28,007 nucleotides of DNA, taken from Bacteroidota bacterium (GTDB taxonomy: Bacteria > Bacteroidota > Bacteroidia > Chitinophagales > Chitinophagaceae). The position numbers and the translations under genes were made by a program. Location of the stretch: NCBI GenBank assembly GCA_023416995.1, contig JAEZGI010000014.1, positions 1 to 28,007 on the forward strand, given 5' to 3'. The notes below the pieces were generated by a model. It saw only the letters and a list, made by a program, of their open reading frames with translations, searched no databases and had not been told where the DNA came from. Within the stretch, counting starts at the first letter, position 1. Every line of letters starts with the position of its first letter. Of the stretch, positions 8,894-17,705 are shown in pieces.

Positions 8894-10099
8894 TTACAAT
8901 CCTTTCAGAATTTCATGACCCAACTTATCACGTTTGGTAGTAAGATATTTCCGGTTGTGAGCGTTTGGCGGCATTTCAATCGGGATAGCTTCAACAATTT
9001 CCAATCCATAACCAAGCAGCCCCGCGCGTTTTTTGGGATTGTTGCTCATGAGTCTCAGTTTGGTGATCCCAAGATGACGCAACATCTGGGCGCCAATACC
9101 GTAATCGCGTTTGTCCATCGGGAAACCAAGATGCAGGTTGGCCTCAACCGTATCCATGCCGTTTTCCTGCAGTTTGTAAGCTTTAAGCTTGTTTAAAAGA
9201 CCAATACCCCTGCCCTCCTGGTTCATATATAAGATAGCACCCTTGCCTTCTTTTTCAACCATCTGCATGGCAGCATGTAACTGATCTCCACAATCACAAC
9301 GCAATGAACCAAGAATATCACCGGTGAAGCAGGACGAATGAACACGAACCATTACGGGTTCATCTTTTTCCCAGGTACCTTTTATAAGGGCAAGATGTTC
9401 ATTGCTGGTATTTTTTTCACTAAAGGCCACCAATTGAAAATGGCCAAATTCAGTTGGCATATCAACACGAACAATTTCATCGATCAGTGTATCACTTTTA
9501 AGCCTGTATTCAATCAGGTCCTTGATCGAGATAAGACTCAACTGGAACTTTTCTGCAATCTTTTTTAATTCGGGCAGACGGGCCATCGAGCCATCTTCGT
9601 TCATGATTTCCACCAATACCCCTGCCGGTGCGAAACCTGCCAGCCGTGCAAGATCGATGGTTGCTTCAGTGTGACCGGCACGTCTTAAAACCCCGCCTTT
9701 TTTTGCTTTCAGGGGGAATATATGACCCGGGCGACCCAGATCAGCCGGCGTTGTGAGCGGATCAACCAATGCACGGATCGTTTTTGCCCGGTCATGGGCA
9801 GAAATGCCGGTGGTACAGCCGTGCCCCAGCAGATCCACTGAAACGGTGAATGCCGTTTCGTGCAGTGCCGTATTATTATTAACCATCAAAGTCAGCTCCA
9901 GTTCTTCACAACGATCCTCCACGAGGGGCACACAGATCAGGCCCCGACCATGCAGACTCATAAAATTCACCATCTCGGGTGTTATATTGGAAGCTGCTGT
10001 TACAAAATCACCTTCATTCTCACGGTCCTCATCGTCAACCACAATCACCATCTTACCGTTGCGGATGTCTTCAATCGCATTCTCTATAGGATCCAGCAT
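8894..10099 (-). CDS. ribBA: Bifunctional 3,4-dihydroxy-2-butanone-4-phosphate synthase / GTP cyclohydrolase II
   Basis: This enzyme makes both precursors of the riboflavin ring from ribulose-5-phosphate and GTP in the cytoplasm. The 401 residues are the usual length. The N-terminal RibB domain (about 1-200) shows the acidic loop DDEDRENEGD at 22-31 and the HGCTTGISAHDR motif. The C-terminal RibA domain (about 208-400) shows the zinc-cysteine pattern HSSCFTGDILGSLRCDCGDQ, the GTP-binding QEGRGIGL, and the family end GYGLEIVE...RKYLTTKRDKLGH. It is a lone rib gene here, convergent to the TamB gene with a 39-bp gap and no visible terminator. No FMN riboswitch is seen upstream. Confidence 0.97.
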   Translation of the reverse strand: MLDPIENAIEDIRNGKMVIVVDDEDRENEGDFVTAASNITPEMVNFMSLHGRGLICVPLVEDRCEELELTLMVNNNTALHETAFTVSVDLLGHGCTTGISAHDRAKTIRALVDPLTTPADLGRPGHIFPLKAKKGGVLRRAGHTEATIDLARLAGFAPAGVLVEIMNEDGSMARLPELKKIAEKFQLSLISIKDLIEYRLKSDTLIDEIVRVDMPTEFGHFQLVAFSEKNTSNEHLALIKGTWEKDEPVMVRVHSSCFTGDILGSLRCDCGDQLHAAMQMVEKEGKGAILYMNQEGRGIGLLNKLKAYKLQENGMDTVEANLHLGFPMDKRDYGIGAQMLRHLGITKLRLMSNNPKKRAGLLGYGLEIVEAIPIEMPPNAHNRKYLTTKRDKLGHEILKGL

Positions 10100-10125
10100 A
10101 TATATTTATTACATGAATTGAACTG

Positions 10126-10133
10126 CAAAAATA
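10126..10133 (-). promoter_or_regulatory. -7 box for ribBA
   Basis: TATTTTTG on the minus strand is a perfect match to TAnnTTTG and lies 26 bp from the ribBA start codon, giving a leader of about 20 nt. I could not find a convincing -33 element at normal spacing. Confidence 0.45.
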
Positions 10134-10389
10134 ACATATTTAAGCACCTCTTGTAATACCCGTCTCAAAGCGCTGGCGGAGCGGTGATTTGATAACTTGC
10201 AAGAAAGCAGCCTTTTATTACCGATGCGGCGGGAACTTCCACAGTTTTTATTAGAATAACTCATGATAAAAAGAAGCTATTTAAACATCTTTCTAAATAA
10301 GCTGAAACCCTTACCCGGCGCAGCATAGCGTTGTGTATAACCTGTGAAATTTATTTGCTGAAGAATGAGCAAAAGTTTAAGATTTCGTT

Positions 10390-10397
10390 TACTTTTG
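10390..10397 (+). promoter_or_regulatory. -7 box for the TonB-dependent receptor gene
   Basis: TACTTTTG is a perfect TAnnTTTG match. Transcription from it would begin near 10404, about 200 nt before the start codon. No clear -33 TTTG is present at 19-20 bp; the nearest TTTG (10354-10357) is 32 bp away. Confidence 0.4.
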
Positions 10398-10607
10398 CGC
10401 CCGAAACCATGTCCTGAAAGACCTCCTGTTATACGTTTTCTTGCCAACATGACTGACCCGCGCTGTCGCGGTGCTGACCTCCCTTTAGGAAGCCCGGATG
10501 TATGATCAAAAGATCATCATTTGGTAATATCAGATAATATCAAATCGGTCTTTATTTGCTTTTTTATACACCGTTACGCTTGAAAACAAATTGAACCAAA
10601 CTGACTT
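10398..10607 (+). promoter_or_regulatory. Long structured 5' leader of the receptor gene
   Basis: The 508-bp gap between divergent ribBA and the receptor gene has no coding frame. Its right part would be transcribed as a leader of about 200 nt. It contains a GC hairpin CCGCG-CTGT-CGCGG, a perfect 6-bp hairpin ATGATC-AAAA-GATCAT at 10502-10517, and an AT-rich imperfect palindrome from ATTTG to CAAAT at about 10519-10545. It matches no riboswitch I recognise (checked by eye against FMN, TPP, cobalamin and SAM signatures). The part from 10134 to about 10389 shows nothing I can name. Confidence 0.35.
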
Positions 10608-13600
10608 ATGTTTTATTCCCAAACAAAAACTCCAAAACACATGCTTTCGAAAATTTTAAGATTATGGCTCGTGCTCTGTCTTCCGTTGGCGCTCGCTGCC
10701 CAGGTTACCACCTCGGGTTTGAGCGGAACGATCCAGGACAACAAGGGCGCGGCCCTGCAGGGTGCATCGGTTAAGGCTACTCACGTTCCCTCGGGTACAG
10801 TGTACAATTCGCTCGCAAACGCGGCCGGTACATTTGCTATCCAGGGTATGCGCCCGGGCGGACCCTACCGTATCGAAGTGACTTTTGTAGGTTTTAACAC
10901 CATCACGCTGGAAGACATCCAGCTCAACCTTGGTGAAACTTACGTGATCAACGAAAAAATGACTGGCTCCGACGAGCAATTGTCGGCCGTTACCGTGGTA
11001 TCTGCAGGAAGAAATTCGCTGCTAAACCGCGAACGTACAGGTGCCAGCACCAACATTAACGCCCGCCAGCTTACCACACTTCCCACCATTTCACGGAGTT
11101 TAACCGACTTCACCCGTCTTACTCCCCAGGCCGACGGAACCAGTTTTGGTGGCCGCGACAACAGGATGAACAGTGTGAAAGTAGACGGTGCGAACTTCAA
11201 CAATGCTTTCGGTTTAAGCAGTGATCTCCTTCCGGGTGGTGATGCTCAGCCAATCTCTCTGGATGCGGTACAGGAAGTACAGGTGAACATTGCTCCATAC
11301 GATGTTCGTCAAAGTGGTTTCACGGGTGCTGGCGTAAACGCAGTTACAAAAAGCGGTACCAACGAGTTTCACGGAACGGCTTATACTTTCTACCGTAAGA
11401 ATATGAACGGTAAAGAGATCAATGATGTAAAATTCTCTGAAGCCAGCCGCCAGGCCAAAAACGTGGTGTACGGCGCCAGCTTCGGTGGACCAATCATCAA
11501 AAACAAGTTGTTTTTCTTTGGTAACTATGAGAACACAACCTACACTTATGCTGGTAACCCATGGATAGCCAACCGCGGAACAGGTGCACCAAATGAGGCA
11601 GAACCCACAGTAGCTGATCTGGAAGCGGTGAGTGCTTATCTGAAAAACACCTATAATTACGATCCGGGCAGATATGAGAACTATGCCAACAACTTTGAAA
11701 ATAAAGATGAAAAGTTTTTGATCCGCCTCGACTGGAACATCAACGACAAACATAAATTCACTGTTCGTTATAACCAGGTGATCGGAACAAGCGACCAGGG
11801 TACTAATAATAACTCCGGGCCAAACCCTCGTTCCGGCGTTAACCGTATCAGCTCTGCGTCCATTGCTTTTGAAAATGCGAACTACCAGCAAAAGAATACT
11901 GTGCGTTCCGCAACTGCTGAGTTAAACAGTAACTTCTCTAACAAGTTATCTAACCAGTTGCTTGCAACTTTTACAGATATCGAATCGATCCGCTCAACCC
12001 CGGGTGAATTGTTTCCTTTTGTTGATATCTGGCAGGGAGGTCAGAACTATATCACTTTTGGAACTGAGTTGTTTTCTTATAACAATGGTTTGAAGAACAA
12101 AAACTTCACCGTTATTGACAACGTTACTTACTCAAGCGGCAAACACCTCATTACCGGTGGTGTTAGTTTTGAATCAATGGGTTTTGACAACAGTTATGTT
12201 CGTCTTGGAACAAGCTACTACCGCTACAATACCCTCGCAAAATTTCTTGCAGGTGGCGCTCCTGACGTTTATGGGGTTACTTATCCTTACCAGAATGATA
12301 CCTGGGCGAAACTTCGTTTTGGTATGGCCGGTGCCTATATCCAGGATAAGATCACTGTCAACGAAAAGTTCAATGTAACTGTTGGTCTCCGTGCCGATCT
12401 GCCATTGTATTTTGATGAACCATTAAGAAACCCAAGTATCGATACACTGAGATTGTTGAATAAGGATGGTCAGCAGACTACCTATCCATCAGCAAGCTGG
12501 CCCAAGTCAAGAATACTGTTATCACCACGTGTTGGTTTTAACTGGGATGTGTTTGGTAACCGCAGCCTGCAATTGCGTGGAGGTACCGGTATCTTCACCG
12601 GTCTGGTTCCATTTGTATGGTTCACTAACCAGCCGTCTAACTCTGGTGTGTTACAAAACACGTTTGAGCCCGTGAATAATACAACACTTGCACAGATCAC
12701 AAGACTTGAAGCTGACCCGATGTATTGGGTAAAAGCACTACCAAATGCCTTCCCTACCTCAGCAGGTACTAGAGCTCCTTCAACGGTTGCGCTGATTGAT
12801 CCTGAGTTCAGAATGCCACAGATCTGGAGAAGCAATGTAGGTGCTGATTATAAAATCCCCGGAACGGCCCTGATCGCGAGCGTGGACCTGCTTTTCTCTA
12901 AAGACATCAAATCGGTGTACCAGTTCAACGCAAATCGTTTGCCTGCGCCAAGTACACTGAATTATTCAGGTGATAACCGTGATTTCTGGGTGAATGCTGC
13001 CAACGCAACCTATAACACGGCTACAGGAGCAATTGCGCCGGTGTTGAGCAACAGCAACAAGGGTTACTCTGCCACAATCACTGCAGGTGTAACATTGCCT
13101 TACCGCAAAGGTTTCTATGGTTCGGTGTTCTACAACTTCACCAAAGCCAAAGACATCACAGGCAACCCCGGATCTGCGGCTAACTCAGCCTGGTCTAACA
13201 ACTACTCTATCAACGATCCTAACGAACAATACCTGAGTACTTCACAATTCGGAGTACCTCATCGTATAGTGGGTAATCTTTCATATCGTATCGAATACCT
13301 GAAACATCTGGCTACAACAGTTTCATTATTCTATACAGGATCGAACGCAGGTCGTTTTGCTTACACGTATAATGGCGATATCAACCGCGATGGTGTGAGT
13401 CTCGACTTGCTGTACCTGCCGGAAAATGCAGCGGATCTTAATTTTGTTGCATTCACCTCGGGAGGTGTAACCTTCAGTGCCGACGAGCAAAGAGCAGCTT
13501 ACGAAAGACTGGTTAATAACACCAAACAACTGAAGGATGCAAAAGGCGGATATGTTGAACGTAACTCTGGTTTACTGCCATGGCAACACCGTTTTGACTT

Positions 13601-13913
13601 CCGTTTATTGCAGGACATCTTCACTAACATCGGCACAAGACGTCATAGTCTCCAGTTGAGTCTTGATATCCTGAACGTTGGTAATTTCCTCAACAACGAC
13701 TGGGGTCTTCGTAAAGAACTGAACAGCGGTTCATCATTCAACTATGCTTTGCTGAACGTTGCTTCTGTAACACCAGACGGTGTCCCAAGCTTCAACATGA
13801 TCAGCATCAACGATGCTTCTGGCAAAAGAGTGCTTCCCGACACACCATACCGTACCTGGTTTGATGTGAGAAATACCTGGAGCATGCAGGTTGGTTTACG
13901 TTATATCTTCTAA
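10608..13913 (+). CDS. Oar-like TonB-dependent outer-membrane receptor
   Basis: This 1,101-residue protein is predicted to be an outer-membrane beta-barrel importing an unknown ligand with energy from TonB. The likely true start is the second methionine (10641), directly before a signal peptide with a hydrophobic core ending ALAAQ. Next come a carboxypeptidase-regulatory-like beta-sandwich (about 35-115: SGLSGTIQDNKGAALQGASV), a plug domain (about 125-245, with RDNRMNSVKVDG and NAVTKSGTNEFHG) and a barrel ending in the aromatic residue of MQVGLRYIF. The GxxFGGPIIKNKLFFFGNYE-like stretch near 290 is typical of Oar/OmpA-related receptors rather than SusC. No SusD-like partner is adjacent. The gene ends at a strong terminator. 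Confidence 0.92.
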   Translation: MFYSQTKTPKHMLSKILRLWLVLCLPLALAAQVTTSGLSGTIQDNKGAALQGASVKATHVPSGTVYNSLANAAGTFAIQGMRPGGPYRIEVTFVGFNTITLEDIQLNLGETYVINEKMTGSDEQLSAVTVVSAGRNSLLNRERTGASTNINARQLTTLPTISRSLTDFTRLTPQADGTSFGGRDNRMNSVKVDGANFNNAFGLSSDLLPGGDAQPISLDAVQEVQVNIAPYDVRQSGFTGAGVNAVTKSGTNEFHGTAYTFYRKNMNGKEINDVKFSEASRQAKNVVYGASFGGPIIKNKLFFFGNYENTTYTYAGNPWIANRGTGAPNEAEPTVADLEAVSAYLKNTYNYDPGRYENYANNFENKDEKFLIRLDWNINDKHKFTVRYNQVIGTSDQGTNNNSGPNPRSGVNRISSASIAFENANYQQKNTVRSATAELNSNFSNKLSNQLLATFTDIESIRSTPGELFPFVDIWQGGQNYITFGTELFSYNNGLKNKNFTVIDNVTYSSGKHLITGGVSFESMGFDNSYVRLGTSYYRYNTLAKFLAGGAPDVYGVTYPYQNDTWAKLRFGMAGAYIQDKITVNEKFNVTVGLRADLPLYFDEPLRNPSIDTLRLLNKDGQQTTYPSASWPKSRILLSPRVGFNWDVFGNRSLQLRGGTGIFTGLVPFVWFTNQPSNSGVLQNTFEPVNNTTLAQITRLEADPMYWVKALPNAFPTSAGTRAPSTVALIDPEFRMPQIWRSNVGADYKIPGTALIASVDLLFSKDIKSVYQFNANRLPAPSTLNYSGDNRDFWVNAANATYNTATGAIAPVLSNSNKGYSATITAGVTLPYRKGFYGSVFYNFTKAKDITGNPGSAANSAWSNNYSINDPNEQYLSTSQFGVPHRIVGNLSYRIEYLKHLATTVSLFYTGSNAGRFAYTYNGDINRDGVSLDLLYLPENAADLNFVAFTSGGVTFSADEQRAAYERLVNNTKQLKDAKGGYVERNSGLLPWQHRFDFRLLQDIFTNIGTRRHSLQLSLDILNVGNFLNNDWGLRKELNSGSSFNYALLNVASVTPDGVPSFNMISINDASGKRVLPDTPYRTWFDVRNTWSMQVGLRYIF

Positions 13914-13932
13914 TCAATTATCAGAACCAGAT

Positions 13933-13970
13933 AAAAAAAAGCAGCCCGGTTTCCCGGGCTGCTTTTTTTT
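13933..13970. terminator. Strong bidirectional intrinsic terminator
   Basis: A perfect 9-bp GC-rich stem, GCAGCCCGG (13941-13949) with CCGGGCTGC (13954-13962), has a TTTC loop and is flanked by A8 on the left and T8 on the right, so it works in both directions. It serves the receptor gene (stop at 13913) and can also stop transcripts from the convergent gene ending at 14047. Confidence 0.92.
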
Positions 13971-14046
13971 ATCATTTAGCACAAATGCAGAGAGGAAACA
14001 TTTTTGATTCAGAAGACTCTCGCGGCTTCCCTTTTAATCTCCGGGT

Positions 14047-15693
14047 CTAAAACTTAACTATTTTAAATAACCTGTTTCGCTGATTGGTAGCAACTTCAAC
14101 AAAATACATACCGGCAGGATACATACCAATATTGACAGCCTCAGTGTATCTGCCATTATTGCGAAGATGATTACCTAACTGAGCAATCGTTCTCCCCGAA
14201 AGATCCCGCAGGGATATGCGCACCCGTGATGGCTCATCTACTGTATACGTTACGCGGAACGAACCGTAAGTGGGATTGGGATACACAAGACTTGAAACCG
14301 CACGGTTGAGACTGGCATCCGTAACTGTCATAGCGAGTTGCGTTGTATTAGCCGCTGCACGAAGCCGAATTTTATTTACATGTTTTTGAGGGGATGTGTT
14401 GGTGCCGAGTATGTAAAAATCATCCAGGTCGATTTCGGTATTTGTCCAACCCTCTTTATCAAGAAAAATAGGATAATTCATTTGCGTTTTGTCCCAGTCT
14501 GCTGCTTCGGCTACCACCAGCGAACGGTCGCCCCAGTTGATGAGATCATATGAAAAACGCAGTGCTACCTTAAACTTCATTGCATCCGCTATATCAATAT
14601 ATTCTTCTACCCCGATGAAATAGTTTTTGTTTCTAACACGCGCCACGCTGAAACGGATATGCTGTGAAGTGCCTGCCTGATCGTTCATGATGTCTGTTGA
14701 TTGCGGACCGCGGACCGCAACATAATCAAGCATGGTTTCTTTGGTAAAACCAGCCGGCAAAGCCGGCAACCAGATATCGTTCCCAACTGAATCTTTGTAA
14801 AACACGGTGTAAGCCTGTGGATCCAGCGACTGACTGACCGGCGCGCGTACAACCTTTATGCCCTCGAGCCTGCCCTGCTCCCACGGAATATTGTTACCGT
14901 ATGGTCCGCCATCTGAAAAAAACACATACACATAACCGTCATGGATAATTGAAGATGGATGTTTCAGTCCACTCGTGCATTTAACACCATCAGCAGTTAC
15001 ATATCCCGTCGATGGCCAGGCGATCGGTCCAAGTTCGTTGGTAAATAATTCCTGGCCCCAGTTGGTTCCGGCATAATTACCTATCCATGCTGCTGTGATC
15101 ATTGCGTTATATGCCGTCCACCCTTCTATGAAAGGGGTACCGCCGGAGTAAGTTTCATGATTTGCCAGGTTGATGGGTACGTTAGACTGAATAGTGTTCT
15201 GATAAAGGTTGGCATAACCATTACGTGTTTTACCTTCCACCTGGTTTTTGTTTTCACTGTGCAGGAAACCTAGTGAAACCGGCCCTTGTAAAGGATGGTT
15301 GATGTACTCGGCACTATAGATAGCATGATAATTCCTTTTCCAGTTATTGATCTTCAGATCGGGGTGATAGCCAGGGGAATGAATATAACTTGCGGAAGCA
15401 AGCGTTGGTCCGTCGGCGTTATTCAGATCGAGACTTTTGTCATGTACAAGCGAAGAAGATGAGGACCAGATATAGGTATCGCTGCCGTCGACAAAAAAGT
15501 ACGAGCGCAACCCGCCGGGAATGATCCACGGCGGCACTTCCGTTTTGTTTTTTCCTTTCCCGGAGGATTTTGAATAAGGTAAAGTAACCGTTTGAATACT
15601 ACTAACGGTATGTGCCTCCAGTGAAGGAAACTGGGCATTTGAACGTTGAAAAGCAGCAAATGCCAGGAAGCTGAACAATAAGGATCGGGTCAC
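14047..15693 (-). CDS. Secreted protein with T9SS type A sorting domain, function unknown
   Basis: This 548-residue protein has an N-terminal signal peptide (about 1-20, ending RSNAQ) and a C-terminal type IX secretion sorting domain (about 462-548), with the marks YPNPTYGSFRV, VRISLRDLSGR, GMYFVEV and the final basic-hydrophobic end RLFKIVKF. It is therefore predicted to be exported across the outer membrane and released or anchored on the surface. The middle part is rich in aromatic, Gly and Asn residues and in short beta-type segments such as HPSSIIHDGYVYVFFSDGG and RVRNKNYFIGVEEYIDI, which suggest a five-bladed beta-propeller of the glycoside-hydrolase type. No catalytic residues can be assigned, so the propeller idea is inference. 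It converges on the receptor gene. Confidence 0.8.
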   Translation of the reverse strand: MTRSLLFSFLAFAAFQRSNAQFPSLEAHTVSSIQTVTLPYSKSSGKGKNKTEVPPWIIPGGLRSYFFVDGSDTYIWSSSSSLVHDKSLDLNNADGPTLASASYIHSPGYHPDLKINNWKRNYHAIYSAEYINHPLQGPVSLGFLHSENKNQVEGKTRNGYANLYQNTIQSNVPINLANHETYSGGTPFIEGWTAYNAMITAAWIGNYAGTNWGQELFTNELGPIAWPSTGYVTADGVKCTSGLKHPSSIIHDGYVYVFFSDGGPYGNNIPWEQGRLEGIKVVRAPVSQSLDPQAYTVFYKDSVGNDIWLPALPAGFTKETMLDYVAVRGPQSTDIMNDQAGTSQHIRFSVARVRNKNYFIGVEEYIDIADAMKFKVALRFSYDLINWGDRSLVVAEAADWDKTQMNYPIFLDKEGWTNTEIDLDDFYILGTNTSPQKHVNKIRLRAAANTTQLAMTVTDASLNRAVSSLVYPNPTYGSFRVTYTVDEPSRVRISLRDLSGRTIAQLGNHLRNNGRYTEAVNIGMYPAGMYFVEVATNQRNRLFKIVKF

Positions 15694-15798
15694 GCTGGGG
15701 TTTTTGAGTCAGTGTTGGTTTGTGACTGAAAAAATACGGCATTCGCAGATAGGAAAGCCCACCCATACATAGAAATAAAAAATTATAAATAAAAACCA

Positions 15799-16668
15799 TT
15801 ACCGGGCGCTGTAACCCCAACGCAAAAACGCTGGAATCGCCCTTGCCCAGGTGGCAACATCGTGCCGGCCATCCTGAATCTGCAAATAAGCAAAGTCACG
15901 ACCTTCCAGATATCCTTTAAGCAATAATTCTTTCATCAGGTCGATGGTATCATCAATGGAATCGATCACACCATTTTTGTTACGGTCCTCTTTCTCATCT
16001 TTTGTACCACACTGGAAGAAGAACTTCATGCCCGGCCGGGGCCGGCTGTTCCGAATTTGTCTGTGCATCAGCCGGTCGGTCTTTTCCGAATAATCAGGTG
16101 CATCCTTCGATTTCGAGCGCCACCAAAATGAACCGGAAAAGGCCACCGCTCGTGAAAAAATTTCCGGGTGATTCCATGCATTGTCAACTGCGTTTAACCC
16201 ACCAAGTGAAAAACCGGCAAAAGCATATGTGTTAAACCCATCGGTTTTTAATTTTTCATTGACAAAGGGTAGCAGTTCTTTGATAATAAACTGCTCGTAT
16301 TGTGGTGCCTTTGCTCCCCTGCCCTGGTAATCTGCCGCACTCACCGTTCCATATTCGTTCATCCGGTCATCGCCACAATGAATGCCAACGCAGATAAATG
16401 GTTTCAGCGGTGTCTCGACATCAACCCTTTGAACAATCTCAGCAAACTGCATGGTGGCAAGATCCTGTCCATCATTAAACAGTATCAGATCACAATCGGC
16501 TGGTACCGCTTCTTTAGTGAACTGGTAAATATCCAGCCTGACCCCGCGGTTAAGAAAAACGGACTCAAGGGTAAAAGCTTCAATAGTGGGCATGAGGGTT
16601 TGATACATGAACCCCGAAAGTACAACTTGCAGTTGATGCACATCCTTCATATACATTTGTTTTTTCAA
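15799..16668 (-). CDS. Alpha/beta-hydrolase-fold esterase (esterase D / PF00756-like)
   Basis: This protein of up to 289 residues resembles the putative esterase family that includes enterochelin esterases. The nucleophile elbow is GFSLGG with S154; the acid may be D224, and the histidine is H269 in DGRHDVATW. No signal peptide is evident, so it is probably cytoplasmic. The stretch from D228 to D240 (DRNKNGVIDSIDD) has the spacing of an EF-hand-like calcium loop, unusual for this fold. The start could also be M5 (16656) or M7 (16650); the -33 element of the opposite-strand promoter lies at 16656-16659. It is transcribed away from the ligase cluster starting at 16712 and probably belongs to it functionally, for instance by hydrolysing an ester or peptide intermediate. 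Confidence 0.82.
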   Translation of the reverse strand: MKKQMYMKDVHQLQVVLSGFMYQTLMPTIEAFTLESVFLNRGVRLDIYQFTKEAVPADCDLILFNDGQDLATMQFAEIVQRVDVETPLKPFICVGIHCGDDRMNEYGTVSAADYQGRGAKAPQYEQFIIKELLPFVNEKLKTDGFNTYAFAGFSLGGLNAVDNAWNHPEIFSRAVAFSGSFWWRSKSKDAPDYSEKTDRLMHRQIRNSRPRPGMKFFFQCGTKDEKEDRNKNGVIDSIDDTIDLMKELLLKGYLEGRDFAYLQIQDGRHDVATWARAIPAFLRWGYSAR

Positions 16669-16687
16669 TAGCGTTCCGATAAATTTG
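16656..16687 (+). promoter_or_regulatory. Near-ideal promoter of the ligase cluster
   Basis: TTTG (16656-16659) and TAAATTTG (16680-16687) are separated by 20 bp, a complete match to the Bacteroidota vegetative pattern. Transcription should begin near 16694, giving an 18-nt leader to the ATG at 16712, which supports that start over the ATG-like position at 16685. Confidence 0.7.
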
Positions 16688-16711
16688 GAAACAACATTTA
16701 AAAAAGTCTAT

Positions 16712-17665
16712 ATGAAGAAAATCGGCGTTTTATTCGGTAAGGAAAGAAGTTTTCCGATGGCGCTGATTGAGAAGATCAATAGCAAAGGGATCGATGGTAT
16801 TCTCGCCGAACCCGTAAGAATCGATAAAGTGATCCAGGGAATGGATGATGAATATGCTGTGATCTTTGACCGTATCTCGCAGGACGTACCATTCTATCGC
16901 GCGGCGCTGAAAAACGCCGCCATCTGCGGAACTGCCGTTATCAACAATCCGTTCTGGTGGAGTGCAGACGAAAAGTTTTTCAATAATGCCCTTGCTGTAA
17001 AGATTGGTGTTCCGGTTCCGAAAACAGTGATCCTGCCATCTTTTGAACTGCCGGTTGATACTACTGATGAATCCTTTTCAAATCTCGCATATCCTTTAGA
17101 CTGGAAAGCCATTTTTGATTATGTTGGATTTCCTGCATACATGAAACCATTTGCCGGTGGTGGATGGAAAAATGTTTACCGGCTTGATTCGATAGAAGAC
17201 TTCTACCAGAAACACCGTGAAACGGGTCAACTTGTGATGATGTTGCAGGAAGAAATCATCTTTGAAGAATATTACCGTTGTTATTGTATCGGGGGGAAAG
17301 ATGTACGCATCATGCCTTATGAGCCCCGCAACCCCCATCATTTACGATATGCCAGTGATTTCAAACCAACCGCAGAGAAATTGAAACAAATGGAGGACGT
17401 GGTGCTGCGTATCAATCACTATCTCGGTTATGACTTCAACACGGTTGAGCTTGCTTTGCGTGATGGCATACCTTACGCAATCGACTTTTGCAACCCGGCT
17501 CCGGATGCCGACCTCGCAAGCGTTGGTGAAGACAACTTTGCCTGGGTAGTTGAAACGGCCGCAAATTTTGCTATTGAAAAAGCGATGGCACACAAACCAG
17601 GGCAGGACAATCTTACCTGGGGCAAATATATCAGGCATGCAAGCGCAGGAAATCCTTTGATCTGA
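16712..17665 (+). CDS. ATP-grasp ligase (RimK/GshB-like)
   Basis: This is a 317-residue cytoplasmic ligase predicted to join a carboxylate to an amine through an acyl-phosphate. The order is an N-terminal Rossmann-like preATP-grasp part (KKIGVLFGKE; FDRIS at 52-56; NNP at 78-80), a linker with K88 and VPVPKT, the ATP-binding strand-loop YMKPFAGGGWKNV (143-155), the acidic EE pair (180-181, 185-186), and the metal site VELALRDG...YAIDFCNPAPD, with D258 and N261. The ATG at 16685 was rejected because it lies inside the promoter. GCS2 follows after 40 bp on the same strand. The substrate is unknown; the pairing with GCS2 recalls the two steps of glutathione synthesis but does not prove it. Confidence 0.85.
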   Translation: MKKIGVLFGKERSFPMALIEKINSKGIDGILAEPVRIDKVIQGMDDEYAVIFDRISQDVPFYRAALKNAAICGTAVINNPFWWSADEKFFNNALAVKIGVPVPKTVILPSFELPVDTTDESFSNLAYPLDWKAIFDYVGFPAYMKPFAGGGWKNVYRLDSIEDFYQKHRETGQLVMMLQEEIIFEEYYRCYCIGGKDVRIMPYEPRNPHHLRYASDFKPTAEKLKQMEDVVLRINHYLGYDFNTVELALRDGIPYAIDFCNPAPDADLASVGEDNFAWVVETAANFAIEKAMAHKPGQDNLTWGKYIRHASAGNPLI

Positions 17666-17705
17666 ACCGGTAAAACCAATACCAGCAACCCTTCCAACCA
17701 AGTTA

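Noticed and set aside
10100..10320. FMN riboswitch before ribBA
   Set aside because: The conserved FMN-aptamer segments are not found on the minus strand, and the probable promoter leaves a leader of only about 20 nt.
10502..10517. Hairpin as an intrinsic terminator
   Set aside because: The 6-bp stem is AT-rich and not followed by a T-run on the plus strand; it lies inside the receptor leader.
11214..11891. 225-codon open frame antisense to the receptor gene
   Set aside because: It lies fully inside a clear TonB-dependent receptor, has no recognisable motif, and is best explained as a shadow of that coding sequence.
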